From Candidatus Desantisbacteria bacterium CG2_30_40_21 (GTDB lineage Bacteria; UBA9089; CG2-30-40-21), in the NCBI GenBank assembly GCA_001873945.1, contig MNYI01000221.1, positions 1-20,780 of the forward strand: a stretch of DNA of 20,780 bases, given 5' to 3'. Every line of letters begins with the position of its first letter. Positions within the stretch are counted from its first letter, which is position 1. Below, piece by piece: positions 1 through 7,970 of this stretch. The notes beneath the pieces were generated by a model. The model had not been told where the DNA came from and searched no databases. It saw only the letters and a list, made by a program, of their open reading frames with translations. The translations under genes were made by a program, and so were the position numbers.

Positions 1-15
1 AAAAATGACTGTAAG

Positions 16-190
16 CAGCAATTCTCATTTTGGCAAAACTTATGTCCAGAAGGGATAAGGTGATGAAGGAGATATGGAGATTATCAACAAAATAGTTGGT
101 AGGACAAGCATTCTTACCTGTCATTTGTCGTAAATTCATACTTATCTCCACACTATCCTTTCCTATACTTTTTCATAATGAGAATTGCTG
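16..190. repeat. 175-bp sequence bounded by 14-bp perfect inverted repeats (possible MITE)
   Basis: CAGCAATTCTCATT at 16-29 is repeated as its exact reverse complement at 177-190. Beyond the perfect 14 bp the two ends stay loosely similar when read inwards (AGAAGGGATAAGGTG against GGAAAGGATAGTGTG), as in a decayed miniature inverted-repeat element. No open reading frame of note lies inside and no target duplication is obvious. It could also be a long imperfect hairpin in a transcript. Only one copy is in this window, so mobility is unproven. Confidence 0.5.
103..122. repeat. Short palindromic repeat of the GGACAGG/CCTGTC type
   Basis: An imperfect palindrome (GACA-aG...Cc-TGTC) preceded by GTTGGTAG. 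The same layout, TTGGT(A/G)GGACAGG then a short loop then CCTGTC, recurs at 12401-12424 and inverted at 12477-12500. It therefore looks like a degenerate member of a dispersed REP-like family. It sits inside the larger 16-190 inverted-repeat element. Confidence 0.45.
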
Positions 191-191
191 G

Positions 192-241
192 GTTTGCCCT
201 GAACAGTAAGGCAGGGACAAATCAACCTTCAGCCTGAGGTT
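192..241. repeat. Two adjacent small hairpins in the leader region
   Basis: GTTTGCCCTG (192-201) can pair with CAGGGACAAAT (212-222) with one bulged A. AACCTTCAG (224-232) can pair with CTGAGGTT (234-241) with one bulged T. They lie between the 16-190 element and the promoter of the TonB receptor gene. There is no following T-run on either strand, so they do not read as standard terminators. The rest of 242-396 is AT-rich and holds only the promoter and ribosome binding site. Confidence 0.3.
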
Positions 242-296
242 ATTAATAATAATTGTGTACATTCATACTTTTATGACTAATAAATAAAAATAATCC

Positions 297-324
297 TTGC
301 TTTTTTTCAAAAAAGGTGTATATT
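297..324 (+). promoter_or_regulatory. Probable sigma70-type promoter for the 397-4996 unit
   Basis: TTGCTT (297-302) and TATATT (319-324) are separated by 16 bases in an AT-rich region about 75 bases before the TonB receptor start. The receptor gene then has a strong Shine-Dalgarno AGGAGGT at 383-389, seven bases before ATG 397. The leader between them is too short and featureless for a recognisable cobalamin or other large riboswitch. This is a motif match only. Confidence 0.45.
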
Positions 325-396
325 AGTTATAAGGTATATTAATATCCCGCAATAATAGCAGCCCTATCATCACCCTATCCTCAGGAGGTTCTAAGC

Positions 397-2433
397 ATGA
401 AACAGCCATTGATTAAGTTATTCCTTATCTCTTTCCTGATTCTTTATTCCCATCCTGTCTTTTCTCAAGGTCCATTGGAGTTATTGCTTTTTAATGAGGA
501 TGAGGTGGTAGTAACTGCGGCAAAGCGGGAGCAAAAGATTATTGAAGCACCTTCTACCATCAGGGTTATAACCAGAAAAGAGATTGAAGACTGGGGGTGT
601 AGGAACCTTGATGAACTTCTCAGGCTGCAATACGATGTTGATATTCTCAATAATAGGGCTTTTACCATTGTCAGTCTACGGGGTGGCGGTGGTACATCTG
701 GAAGTGAGAGGATATTGTTCTTATTGGATGGAAGGCCATTGAATACTGTCATTATTGGAAGCGTGGAACCAATGATGGTTGGGCTGGATAATGTTGAACG
801 GATAGAAATCCTTAAGGGACCTGGTTCAGCCATGTATGGTGCCAATGCCTTTAGCGGTGTAATCAACATCATCACTCGTTCGGGGGTTAAGAATACCGTA
901 GGGGTTACAACCTCGATTGGACTAAATAAAATGCTGGATAGAACCAAATCTCCAGCAAGGCAAACCTCTGGTAATTCAAGATATTGCCAAGTACACTATG
1001 GACACGAAATAGAAAATAAGTCGTCATTATTCTTAACCGCAAGTCATCTGGATGCAGATAATGGCAGGACTAATGCAGATGTGAAAAATGATATTATTAC
1101 AACAAAACTCAAGGTTCCGCTCAAGGATTCTTCAAGCCTTACATTTCAGGTAGGTATGTCTGATGGAGGGTTTGGTCTTGCTGAATACTTTCTGGAGAAT
1201 GGTCGAAAGGTTGGAAGATGCAGCATAAAAAATCAGTATTCAGATGTGCTGTATTATGGTGTCCTTAATCCGGTCTCCAATCTATCCATTCGAGGTTACA
1301 GCGGGAGGACAGACATAGATTTTCAACTGCCTACTATTCGTGTAACATCTTCAACTGAAACAACCGCAATCATGGAATATCCTCACTATCCTGAATCAGC
1401 AAGCGGTCTTGAGGTTCAACACAATTGGTTAATAAATGAACAAAACTTTTTTATCTGGGGACTCGACCTTCGTTATGTGGTTGGAGAATTGCCAAGATAT
1501 AGAGATACAGCTACGGCAACTGTCCAATTGCCTCAAGGCACAACAGAAACAACCGTATATAGTAATAGCATCAACGAAAGATATACTGGCAATACAAGTG
1601 CCTTATTCATTCAGGATGAGTTTAAGCCAAATAATCAATTAACCCTAACTATAGGGGCACGGTATGACCAGCATAGCGTTTATGGCTCAATGGTAAGCCC
1701 ACGGTTTGGCATGGTTTACAACCTTAAAAATCATCCCACTGTTTTTAAGGTTTCTGCTGGCAAGGCATTTCGTCCACCTGATTTTTCCGAGCTTTATAAT
1801 CAACAATATTTTGTCACTGCCCTGGTTCAAAAACAAGAGGGTAATCCATTACTGCCAGAGGAGATAACCTCCTACGAGGCAGCGGTTTTTCATCAATTAA
1901 ATGAAAAAACAATGGGCAGGATAACCATATTCAAGAATAAGATGGAAAAACTTATTGATTTTCCTTATACTGCATTTGTAGCAACTACACCTATCAGAAG
2001 GGAATATGTCAATCAGTCGTCTACTGTTGAAATAAAGGGGATAGAAATGGAGCTGAAAAAGAGCCTGATGAATAATCTTTTTGCATCACTTTTATATACG
2101 CAATTAGATACCAACAAGGATGATACCATGCCTTATATTCCTAAAAACAAGATGTGCTTGAAACTGAATTATAACCCTGTTGATAATCTGGAAATAGGCA
2201 TAAATGGAACAAGTGTAGGGAAAAGGCGTTCTATGATTACAAGGGCACACCCTGATCCTGTTACGCTGCCATCCTATTTTATGCTGGATTCCTATCTTAG
2301 ATGGAGGCTGAGCGATACTGTATCCCTATCTGTGATTGGACGAAACCTGACGGACGAGGAGTATGAAGAGGGTCCGAATTTTATAACCACAAGCAGACAG
2401 TCAGTGCAGGTAAGGATAGGATGGGAATTGTAG
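397..2433 (+). CDS. TonB-dependent outer-membrane receptor
   Basis: An outer-membrane active transporter that would bind a scarce ligand (siderophore, corrinoid, metal or glycan) and import it with energy from TonB/ExbBD. The 678-residue protein has a signal peptide (about 1-24, hydrophobic core then ...FSQ). A TonB-box/plug start follows at about 34-46 (DEVVVTAAKREQ). The plug domain runs to about 165, with the family signatures IRVITRKEIEDWG, LFLLDGRPLN and IEILKGPGSAMYGANAFSGV. The rest, about 166-678, is the beta-barrel, with the usual FRPPDFSELYN and NLTDEEYEEG blocks. The last residues, VRIGWEL, end in Leu rather than the common terminal Phe. Length is normal. It starts a three-gene unit with a periplasmic binding protein and a sensor kinase, which suggests a receptor whose ligand is also sensed. 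The ligand cannot be read from the sequence. Confidence 0.93.
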   Translation: MKQPLIKLFLISFLILYSHPVFSQGPLELLLFNEDEVVVTAAKREQKIIEAPSTIRVITRKEIEDWGCRNLDELLRLQYDVDILNNRAFTIVSLRGGGGTSGSERILFLLDGRPLNTVIIGSVEPMMVGLDNVERIEILKGPGSAMYGANAFSGVINIITRSGVKNTVGVTTSIGLNKMLDRTKSPARQTSGNSRYCQVHYGHEIENKSSLFLTASHLDADNGRTNADVKNDIITTKLKVPLKDSSSLTFQVGMSDGGFGLAEYFLENGRKVGRCSIKNQYSDVLYYGVLNPVSNLSIRGYSGRTDIDFQLPTIRVTSSTETTAIMEYPHYPESASGLEVQHNWLINEQNFFIWGLDLRYVVGELPRYRDTATATVQLPQGTTETTVYSNSINERYTGNTSALFIQDEFKPNNQLTLTIGARYDQHSVYGSMVSPRFGMVYNLKNHPTVFKVSAGKAFRPPDFSELYNQQYFVTALVQKQEGNPLLPEEITSYEAAVFHQLNEKTMGRITIFKNKMEKLIDFPYTAFVATTPIRREYVNQSSTVEIKGIEMELKKSLMNNLFASLLYTQLDTNKDDTMPYIPKNKMCLKLNYNPVDNLEIGINGTSVGKRRSMITRAHPDPVTLPSYFMLDSYLRWRLSDTVSLSVIGRNLTDEEYEEGPNFITTSRQSVQVRIGWEL

Positions 2434-2477
2434 GGGCGAACCTATGTATCTGCCTGAATGTCTCGGAGACAAAGACT

Positions 2478-3374
2478 ATGAAATTACATTTTTGGCTAAT
2501 ATGCCTGTTGATAAGCCTGTTTTGTTTGGCATCTGATGTCTATGCAGTAGAGCCTCGAATTGCCATAGTTGTCTCTCGGCAGATACAACCGTATATGGTC
2601 GTTGTCAAGGAGATTAAAAATGGTGTAAATGCCATCTTTTATGAATACAATCTGAATGGGGACAAGAAGAATATCCGAAAAATCATCGCAGAGATTTTGT
2701 CCAAAAAACCTGATATTATTGTGGCTATTGGGACAGAGGCTGCGGAAGGATGCTTTGACAAAACCAAGGGCATCCCCACAATCTTCAGCATGGTCCTGAA
2801 TCCATATCTTCTCAAGCTCAATATGAGTGGGGTGGCTCTGGATATTTCAGCCAGGGCACAGATTCAAGTCTTGCGAAAAATATTGCCAAAGGCTAAAAAA
2901 ATAGGGGTTATTTATAATCCAGTTGTCTCTGCCTCTTTAATCGCTGCTGCCCAAAAAGAAAACATCTCCATTGTTGCCTCTCCTGTGAAATCTGAGACAC
3001 AGATTGCCCCTGCCTTAAAGAATATGATTGAACAGAGCATAGATGCCTTCTGGCTTGTGCCTGACCCAATGGTTGCCAATCAATCAATTGCAAGGTATAT
3101 TTTAGAGACAACCCTGAAGGCTAATGTTCCGGTTATTGCCCCATCTCCGACATTTGTGAAGAATGGGGCGTTGTTTTCGGTTTCAGCTGGCTATGACCGA
3201 ATTGGCAAGCAAACAGTTAAACTTATTGGGCAAATATTGACTAATGGTAATACTCAAATATCCATAGAAGAGCCGGAAGATCCGCTTTTAACGATTAATA
3301 TTAAAACAGCTGAATTAATGAATATTGTTATTCCTGTTCAAGTGAGGGATTTAGCGAATGAAGTGGTAAAGTGA
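2478..3374 (+). CDS. Periplasmic ABC-type substrate-binding protein (TrpX/ABC_sub_bind-like)
   Basis: A two-lobed periplasmic binding protein of about 298 residues. It starts MKLHFWLICLLISLFCLA with a clear signal peptide cleaved near ...VYA. The core has the family pattern: RIAIVVSRQIQPY, then KPDIIVAIGTEAA (about 75-87), GIPTIFSMVLNP, a 'LPKAKKIGVIYNP' hinge strand, IDAFWLVPDP, and VPVIAPSPTFVKNGALFSVSAGYDRIG near the C-terminus. An upstream in-frame ATG (2421) would overlap the receptor gene and bury the signal peptide. ATG 2478 has GGAG about ten bases upstream and is preferred. No permease or ATPase gene is next to it. Instead a membrane sensor kinase follows after 11 bases, so it may work as a ligand-presenting partner of the kinase rather than in transport. 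That role is inference; family membership is fairly sure. Confidence 0.85.
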   Translation: MKLHFWLICLLISLFCLASDVYAVEPRIAIVVSRQIQPYMVVVKEIKNGVNAIFYEYNLNGDKKNIRKIIAEILSKKPDIIVAIGTEAAEGCFDKTKGIPTIFSMVLNPYLLKLNMSGVALDISARAQIQVLRKILPKAKKIGVIYNPVVSASLIAAAQKENISIVASPVKSETQIAPALKNMIEQSIDAFWLVPDPMVANQSIARYILETTLKANVPVIAPSPTFVKNGALFSVSAGYDRIGKQTVKLIGQILTNGNTQISIEEPEDPLLTINIKTAELMNIVIPVQVRDLANEVVK

Positions 3375-3385
3375 GGAGATAAAAA

Positions 3386-4996
3386 ATGCTCATACGACCT
3401 ACTCTCGGAGTTAAACTTATCCTTTCTGTCAGCCTTTTGGTGATCAGCATGGCTGTGGTTTTGAGCAGTTTTTTTGTTTGCAAGCAGAAGGCAATCATTG
3501 AAAACGAGCTTCGTAATCGTGGGCTATCGCTATCTAAAAATCTGGCTTATAATAGTGAATATGGACTGCTTTTTGAGAATAAGGAGATGCTGAATAAACT
3601 TATTCAGGGTGTGCTTAAAAATGATGATATAGCCTTTGTAGCTGTTTGCGATCAAAATAGCAAAATTATTGCATCAATTGTTAATTCAACACTGTGGATA
3701 GATTTCCTCAAGGGCGTCAGGACGACTCATAGTACTATTAATCAATATTCTTATAAGGGCAAGAGTGTGTATGATATTATTGCCCCTGTCTCTACTATCA
3801 GAAGGGTAAACAAGGGTGAGTCGCTAATATTTGATAGCCAGATTGGTCAAACAAAAAGCCAAGAAAATATTGGATTTGTCCGGGTAGGGATATTGCTTGA
3901 GAACAAAGAAAAAACTGTAAAAACCATACAAATGATTGCCTTTTTTATCTCTCTCCTTGTTATCATGGTCGGAATAGTATGGACTGTATTGTTAGCCAGA
4001 AGAATCACCCAGCCAATAAAGCAATTGGTAAGGGTGACTGCACGGGTAGCTGAAGGAGATTTATGTCGTTTCGTAAATGGGAAGATACGGCATGATGAGA
4101 TTGGAGATCTTACCGCTGCCTTTAATACAATGACTGAAAAATTATCTGAATCAGCCAAGCAGATAGAAGAGTACTTGCAAACCCTTGAGCAGAAGGTTGA
4201 AGATCGGACCTCCGAACTAAAAGAGGCAAATGAGCGGTTAAAAAAACAAGATGAGTTAAAAAGCAACTTTCTCTCGGTTGCAGCTCATGAACTAAGAACA
4301 CCGTTGACATCTATGCGAGCATTTAGTGAATTATTGCTTGAGGATCCTGATGGAGATGTAAATACCAGAAATGACTTCTTAAAGATTATGAAAGAAGAAG
4401 CCGAAAGGTTAGCCCGTCTGATTAATGATATCCTTGATCTCTCAAAGATAGAAGCAGGGAAAGCAACATGGCACATGAAAGACATTTCTATGATAGAGGT
4501 GGTTCAAACCGCTATTAATGGGATAAAGGGGTATATTGTTCAACAAGGTATATTCTTGAGTGTAGATGTCCCTGAACACCTTTCAGTCGTTACTGCTGAT
4601 CATGATAAATTGATTCAGGTAGTGGTTAATCTTTTGAACAATGCCCTTAAGTTTGTGAATCATGAAGGCAGGATAGGGGTTAAAATTTACGAAACTGTCG
4701 CGGCTGCGGCAGAGGTTATTACCGCTATCTCTAATACCGGTCATGGCATCCCGCCAGAAAAACTTGCCAGTGTCTTTGAAAGATTCTGTCAGATAGAAAA
4801 TATCCCTACAGAGGTAAAGGGCACAGGGCTTGGCTTGACTATTTGCAAGGAGATTGTTGAACACCTTGGCGGCAGGATATGGGTGGAAAGCGAGATTGAC
4901 AAAAAGACAACCTTTTTCTTCAGCTTACCGGTGAAGGGAGCAATCTCTTTGCCTGTTGTGAATGAGGGGGGGGGTGAGTCCCCATGTTCCGTGTAG
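3386..4996 (+). CDS. Membrane sensor histidine kinase with HAMP domain
   Basis: A 536-residue inner-membrane kinase. TM1 is at about 9-31. An extracytoplasmic sensor region of about 150 residues follows (32-178). TM2 is at about 183-204, HAMP at about 205-257 (RRITQPIKQL ... HDEIGDLTAAFNTM) and a coiled coil at 258-292. HisKA carries the phospho-acceptor His301 in SVAAHELRTPLTSM. The ATPase domain has the N box NLLNNALKF (415-423), a G1 box NTGHGIP (450-456) and a G2 box KGTGLGLTICKEI. G1 has Asn450 where Asp is commonest; Asn occurs in other kinases, so activity is still likely. The start has a good AGGAG site at short spacing. No response-regulator gene is adjacent, so it is an orphan kinase here. 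A run of nine G at the very end sets the frame of the last residues. The neighbouring binding protein is the likeliest input. Confidence 0.92.
   Translation: MLIRPTLGVKLILSVSLLVISMAVVLSSFFVCKQKAIIENELRNRGLSLSKNLAYNSEYGLLFENKEMLNKLIQGVLKNDDIAFVAVCDQNSKIIASIVNSTLWIDFLKGVRTTHSTINQYSYKGKSVYDIIAPVSTIRRVNKGESLIFDSQIGQTKSQENIGFVRVGILLENKEKTVKTIQMIAFFISLLVIMVGIVWTVLLARRITQPIKQLVRVTARVAEGDLCRFVNGKIRHDEIGDLTAAFNTMTEKLSESAKQIEEYLQTLEQKVEDRTSELKEANERLKKQDELKSNFLSVAAHELRTPLTSMRAFSELLLEDPDGDVNTRNDFLKIMKEEAERLARLINDILDLSKIEAGKATWHMKDISMIEVVQTAINGIKGYIVQQGIFLSVDVPEHLSVVTADHDKLIQVVVNLLNNALKFVNHEGRIGVKIYETVAAAAEVITAISNTGHGIPPEKLASVFERFCQIENIPTEVKGTGLGLTICKEIVEHLGGRIWVESEIDKKTTFFFSLPVKGAISLPVVNEGGGESPCSV
4966..4974 (+). 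repeat. Nine-G homopolymer in the kinase 3' end
   Basis: Nine consecutive G encode part of NEGGGESPCSV, the last residues of the kinase. With ten G a stop (TGA) follows at once; with eight G a different tail of about a dozen residues is read. Only residues beyond the ATPase domain change, so slippage would alter the tail but not the catalytic core. It could also be a sequencing or assembly error site. Confidence 0.6.
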
Positions 4997-5078
4997 AAGG
5001 CTCACAAACTAACTCTACTGACCAATCAAGGGCAAGGTATACATTTTAGATCTTTTGCGTATTATTACCGTTTATACT

Positions 5079-7970
5079 CTAAAAATCATACCCAAGACTA
5101 AAATGTGTTACTGCCCCTGAGGTTGAATTTATAAAATCTGTCCCTCTGGCATAATCTATCCTTATGGGAAAAACCCATAGGTTTGACCGTATCCCCCAGC
5201 CGAATGCACCTCTTATGTTGTTTTCAGCGATAGCCTTACGGAATACAGGCGGTTTTCCTTCCTGCCATGCAGCACCAATATCAAAAAATACAAGAGAACG
5301 AATGTTTCTAATAGACATGGGCAGGCTAAATTGGATGGTATCAATCAATGGAAAACGAAACTCAAATGAACCCTTGGCAAATGCCTTTCCCCTTAGCTCT
5401 GTTCCCCCCCTGAATTCATCAACAAAATATTGTTTTATTCTTCCATTTTCATTTGTTACCATTATTCCCCCATTACCGAGGATAAACTGGGTTTGATCCT
5501 GTCCAGTTGAGGTCTTGCCGCTAAGTTGAAATGCCATGGCAGATCTGTTTCCAGCCTTGATATATTTTCGCAAGTCTACCTCAAGGTTCGTAAAATCAAG
5601 GTCATTATCTGAAAGATTAATTGTATCACTAACCCCTATCCTTGCCCTTGAACCACCAATGGGTCCGTTCCATGACCAGACGGTTGTATCATGAATAATA
5701 GCAGCTGAAACAAGATTTATATTCTCTCTTACAGTTGGCGACTTGGGCAAAATATAGTTGGTTACAACCCTTTTGGAGGACAGCCCAAACTCTACCCGAC
5801 GAAATATATCCAATGGATAGGAAACATTGCCGGAGACACCATACTTTTTTTCCTTAGACTCCTCATTCAAAAACCTATAAGAATTAGACCAATCAGATAT
5901 ATCTACCCCATACGATGCCCTTTTGCCAAGATAAAGATAGGCAAGGATAAAATTAGCATCTCCCCCAATTGAGGATGATGCGTCACCCCTCCAGATAAAT
6001 CGATGATTACCAAGCACATCGCTCATAGCCAGTTCCCCTATCCCTGCAAACCCATTAGCAGAACTGTACAACATATCCATTCTTCTCCAGTCAAAGGTAA
6101 GCCTTGTTTTATATGGGGTTATGTTGCCATCTGTTTTTTTAATCGCAAGGGAGGTGGTGGCTTTGGCAGTAGTGCTGCCATTTATTTCTGGCTGAATCCA
6201 AACCATATCCAATGGCTTTTCATGAAAATAAACAGCATTTCCCCCTTTTTCATAGGACGAAAAACTCATCTTATCGCCCATATATCCACCATTAAATGCC
6301 CCGCCAAAGTAATCTGTTACCTGAGTAAATGGGAAGGGAACAGAAAAATAACCTGAATTTTCATCTTGCAGGGGCATAAGCATTTCACCTCTGCCTACTT
6401 CCTCCTTTGTGCCTTCTTCCTGAAGTTTTACCGCCCAAATATTGTATGTTTTATTAAGCAGACATGAGCAATAAACGATATTCCCATCCGGTGACCAGAA
6501 TGGGTTTATCTTCAGCGAATCAGGTAGTGCAAGTCTTGTAACCTCAGCGGTATCCATATTCAGCACGAAAAGGTCGGTTGCCGTTCCTGCCTCACGGATA
6601 AATGCTATTTTGTTGCCAATAGGTGAATAAGCAGGCTGTCTATCCATCCCATGGGTAATCTTTTCCAGCCCTTTTGTTGGAATATTAAACCTATAAATAT
6701 TGCTTTCCCCATTTTTAAGGCCAGATAAGATGATGTTATCACTATCCTGAGTAAAACACAAAGAGGAGATATTATCCAAATCTACCTTTAGTGTCTTTAA
6801 CAATTTATTATCAAACACATCAAAGAGAAAAACAACATCCCTGTTCTTACATTTAGCAATAAAGGCAATCCTTGAACCATCCCTTGAGTAGGCAGGTGAA
6901 ACCTCAAAGCTAAGGTCTTCAAATTTTATCCCCCGCAACCCTTCTGTAATATATTTAACGACTGTTCCATCTGAGGTTTTCATTAAGGCAATGCAGGGGA
7001 TGCCATCCTTAATAATAGTAACTGCTGCAAGATCTCCACCAGGTGAAAATGACGGGGCAGCAGGGATTACTTGACCTTTGAAAATCTGCTGGCTGTCATC
7101 AGCCGCAAGCCTTCTTTTGGCTACCTCCGGATAATATGCCTGACGGAGTGATTTTATCCATCCTGTTTCTAATTGTTTAATATCCACACCCAACGATTGT
7201 TTGATTGTCCCTTCTAATCCTGCACTTTTTTTGAATTTTCTCAAAAGAATGGATACCTTTTCCTCTCCATAGGTTTGGGCAATATATCGCAGCAAGGAGT
7301 GGCTTTCCTGATAAGCAAGGAATACATTGCCTGTCATTCCGAAATCTGTTAAATTTTCTAATGAGTCAATACGATTTTCTACAACCGCATCTACCAACAT
7401 CATATGCCCTATTGGGTCAAATGCTCTTGTTTCAAATTCAGCCAACCCCTCCATAAACCACATGGGCGGGATAGCAGAGGCAGAAAGCATGGATTCTAAG
7501 CCCTTAGAATAAAGAACATCATAGGTAAAGACATGGACAAGCTCATGGGTAATAACTTTTTTGAATTGTAAGTAACTGCCGTCAAAGGGGATAACCATGC
7601 GAGACTTTATAACCTCAGAAAATCCTCCTACCCCGGGGTCAATCAATTCTGTAATAATATTTGTCTGACGGAAGTCATAATGAGATTTGAAGATGATAAA
7701 TGGAATGGGATTTGAGACCTGATGCCTCAGACTATGACTGATAGACGCATAAGCCTCTTCAGCCATGGATGCAGCAACTCTGGCTAACTTTTCCGTCTTC
7801 TGGTCATGATATACCTCGAAATGCTCTGTTTTTAATATCTTCCAGTCAACCTTATTGTATCTAACCTTATTTTTCCCAAATTCATCCTGGGCTGATACGG
7901 ATGAGGTAAATAAGAGGATAACAGATAGGATGATAATTTGTATCTTCATGCCTTTGTGGTTGATTTTCAT
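5079..7970 (-). CDS. Secreted peptidase MA-like metalloprotease / PD40 propeller / beta-barrel protein
   Basis: A 963-residue envelope protein with three parts. A signal peptide (about 8-28, ending ...SVSAQ) precedes a gluzincin-type domain with HELVHVFTY (zinc ligands His142 and His146, catalytic Glu143) and a downstream WFMEGLAEFE whose Glu174 fits the third zinc ligand. Residues about 290-560 hold TolB-like PD40 repeats (APSFSPGGDLAAV, SPAYSRDGSRIAF, QPAYSPIGNKIAF, NPFWSPDGNIVY). Residues about 620-963 look like a 16-strand bacterial surface-antigen/BamA-type barrel, with ELRGKAFAKGSFEFRFPL, VFFDIGAAW and a final aromatic LGYDF. The first ATG overlaps the stop of the upstream prepilin gene (TAATG), so translation is probably coupled. 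A second ATG at 7949 is also possible. I infer an outer-membrane-anchored protein exposing peptidase and propeller to the periplasm; the substrate is unknown. Confidence 0.85.
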   Translation of the reverse strand: MKINHKGMKIQIIILSVILLFTSSVSAQDEFGKNKVRYNKVDWKILKTEHFEVYHDQKTEKLARVAASMAEEAYASISHSLRHQVSNPIPFIIFKSHYDFRQTNIITELIDPGVGGFSEVIKSRMVIPFDGSYLQFKKVITHELVHVFTYDVLYSKGLESMLSASAIPPMWFMEGLAEFETRAFDPIGHMMLVDAVVENRIDSLENLTDFGMTGNVFLAYQESHSLLRYIAQTYGEEKVSILLRKFKKSAGLEGTIKQSLGVDIKQLETGWIKSLRQAYYPEVAKRRLAADDSQQIFKGQVIPAAPSFSPGGDLAAVTIIKDGIPCIALMKTSDGTVVKYITEGLRGIKFEDLSFEVSPAYSRDGSRIAFIAKCKNRDVVFLFDVFDNKLLKTLKVDLDNISSLCFTQDSDNIILSGLKNGESNIYRFNIPTKGLEKITHGMDRQPAYSPIGNKIAFIREAGTATDLFVLNMDTAEVTRLALPDSLKINPFWSPDGNIVYCSCLLNKTYNIWAVKLQEEGTKEEVGRGEMLMPLQDENSGYFSVPFPFTQVTDYFGGAFNGGYMGDKMSFSSYEKGGNAVYFHEKPLDMVWIQPEINGSTTAKATTSLAIKKTDGNITPYKTRLTFDWRRMDMLYSSANGFAGIGELAMSDVLGNHRFIWRGDASSSIGGDANFILAYLYLGKRASYGVDISDWSNSYRFLNEESKEKKYGVSGNVSYPLDIFRRVEFGLSSKRVVTNYILPKSPTVRENINLVSAAIIHDTTVWSWNGPIGGSRARIGVSDTINLSDNDLDFTNLEVDLRKYIKAGNRSAMAFQLSGKTSTGQDQTQFILGNGGIMVTNENGRIKQYFVDEFRGGTELRGKAFAKGSFEFRFPLIDTIQFSLPMSIRNIRSLVFFDIGAAWQEGKPPVFRKAIAENNIRGAFGWGIRSNLWVFPIRIDYARGTDFINSTSGAVTHFSLGYDF

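Noticed and set aside
190..396. Cobalamin or other riboswitch upstream of the TonB receptor
   Set aside because: No recognisable B12-box or conserved junction motifs, and the leader after the likely promoter is only about 70 bases.
465..947. 160-codon open frame opposite the TonB receptor
   Set aside because: It is a shadow of the receptor plug region, with no start signal and low-complexity composition.
2421..2477. Upstream ATG extending the substrate-binding protein by 19 residues
   Set aside because: It overlaps the receptor gene, hides the signal peptide and lacks a ribosome binding site; ATG 2478 has GGAG and starts the signal peptide directly.
4733..4756. Kinase inactivation because the G1 box reads NTGHGIP instead of DTGxGIP
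   Set aside because: Asn at this position occurs in other kinases and all other boxes, including His301, are intact.
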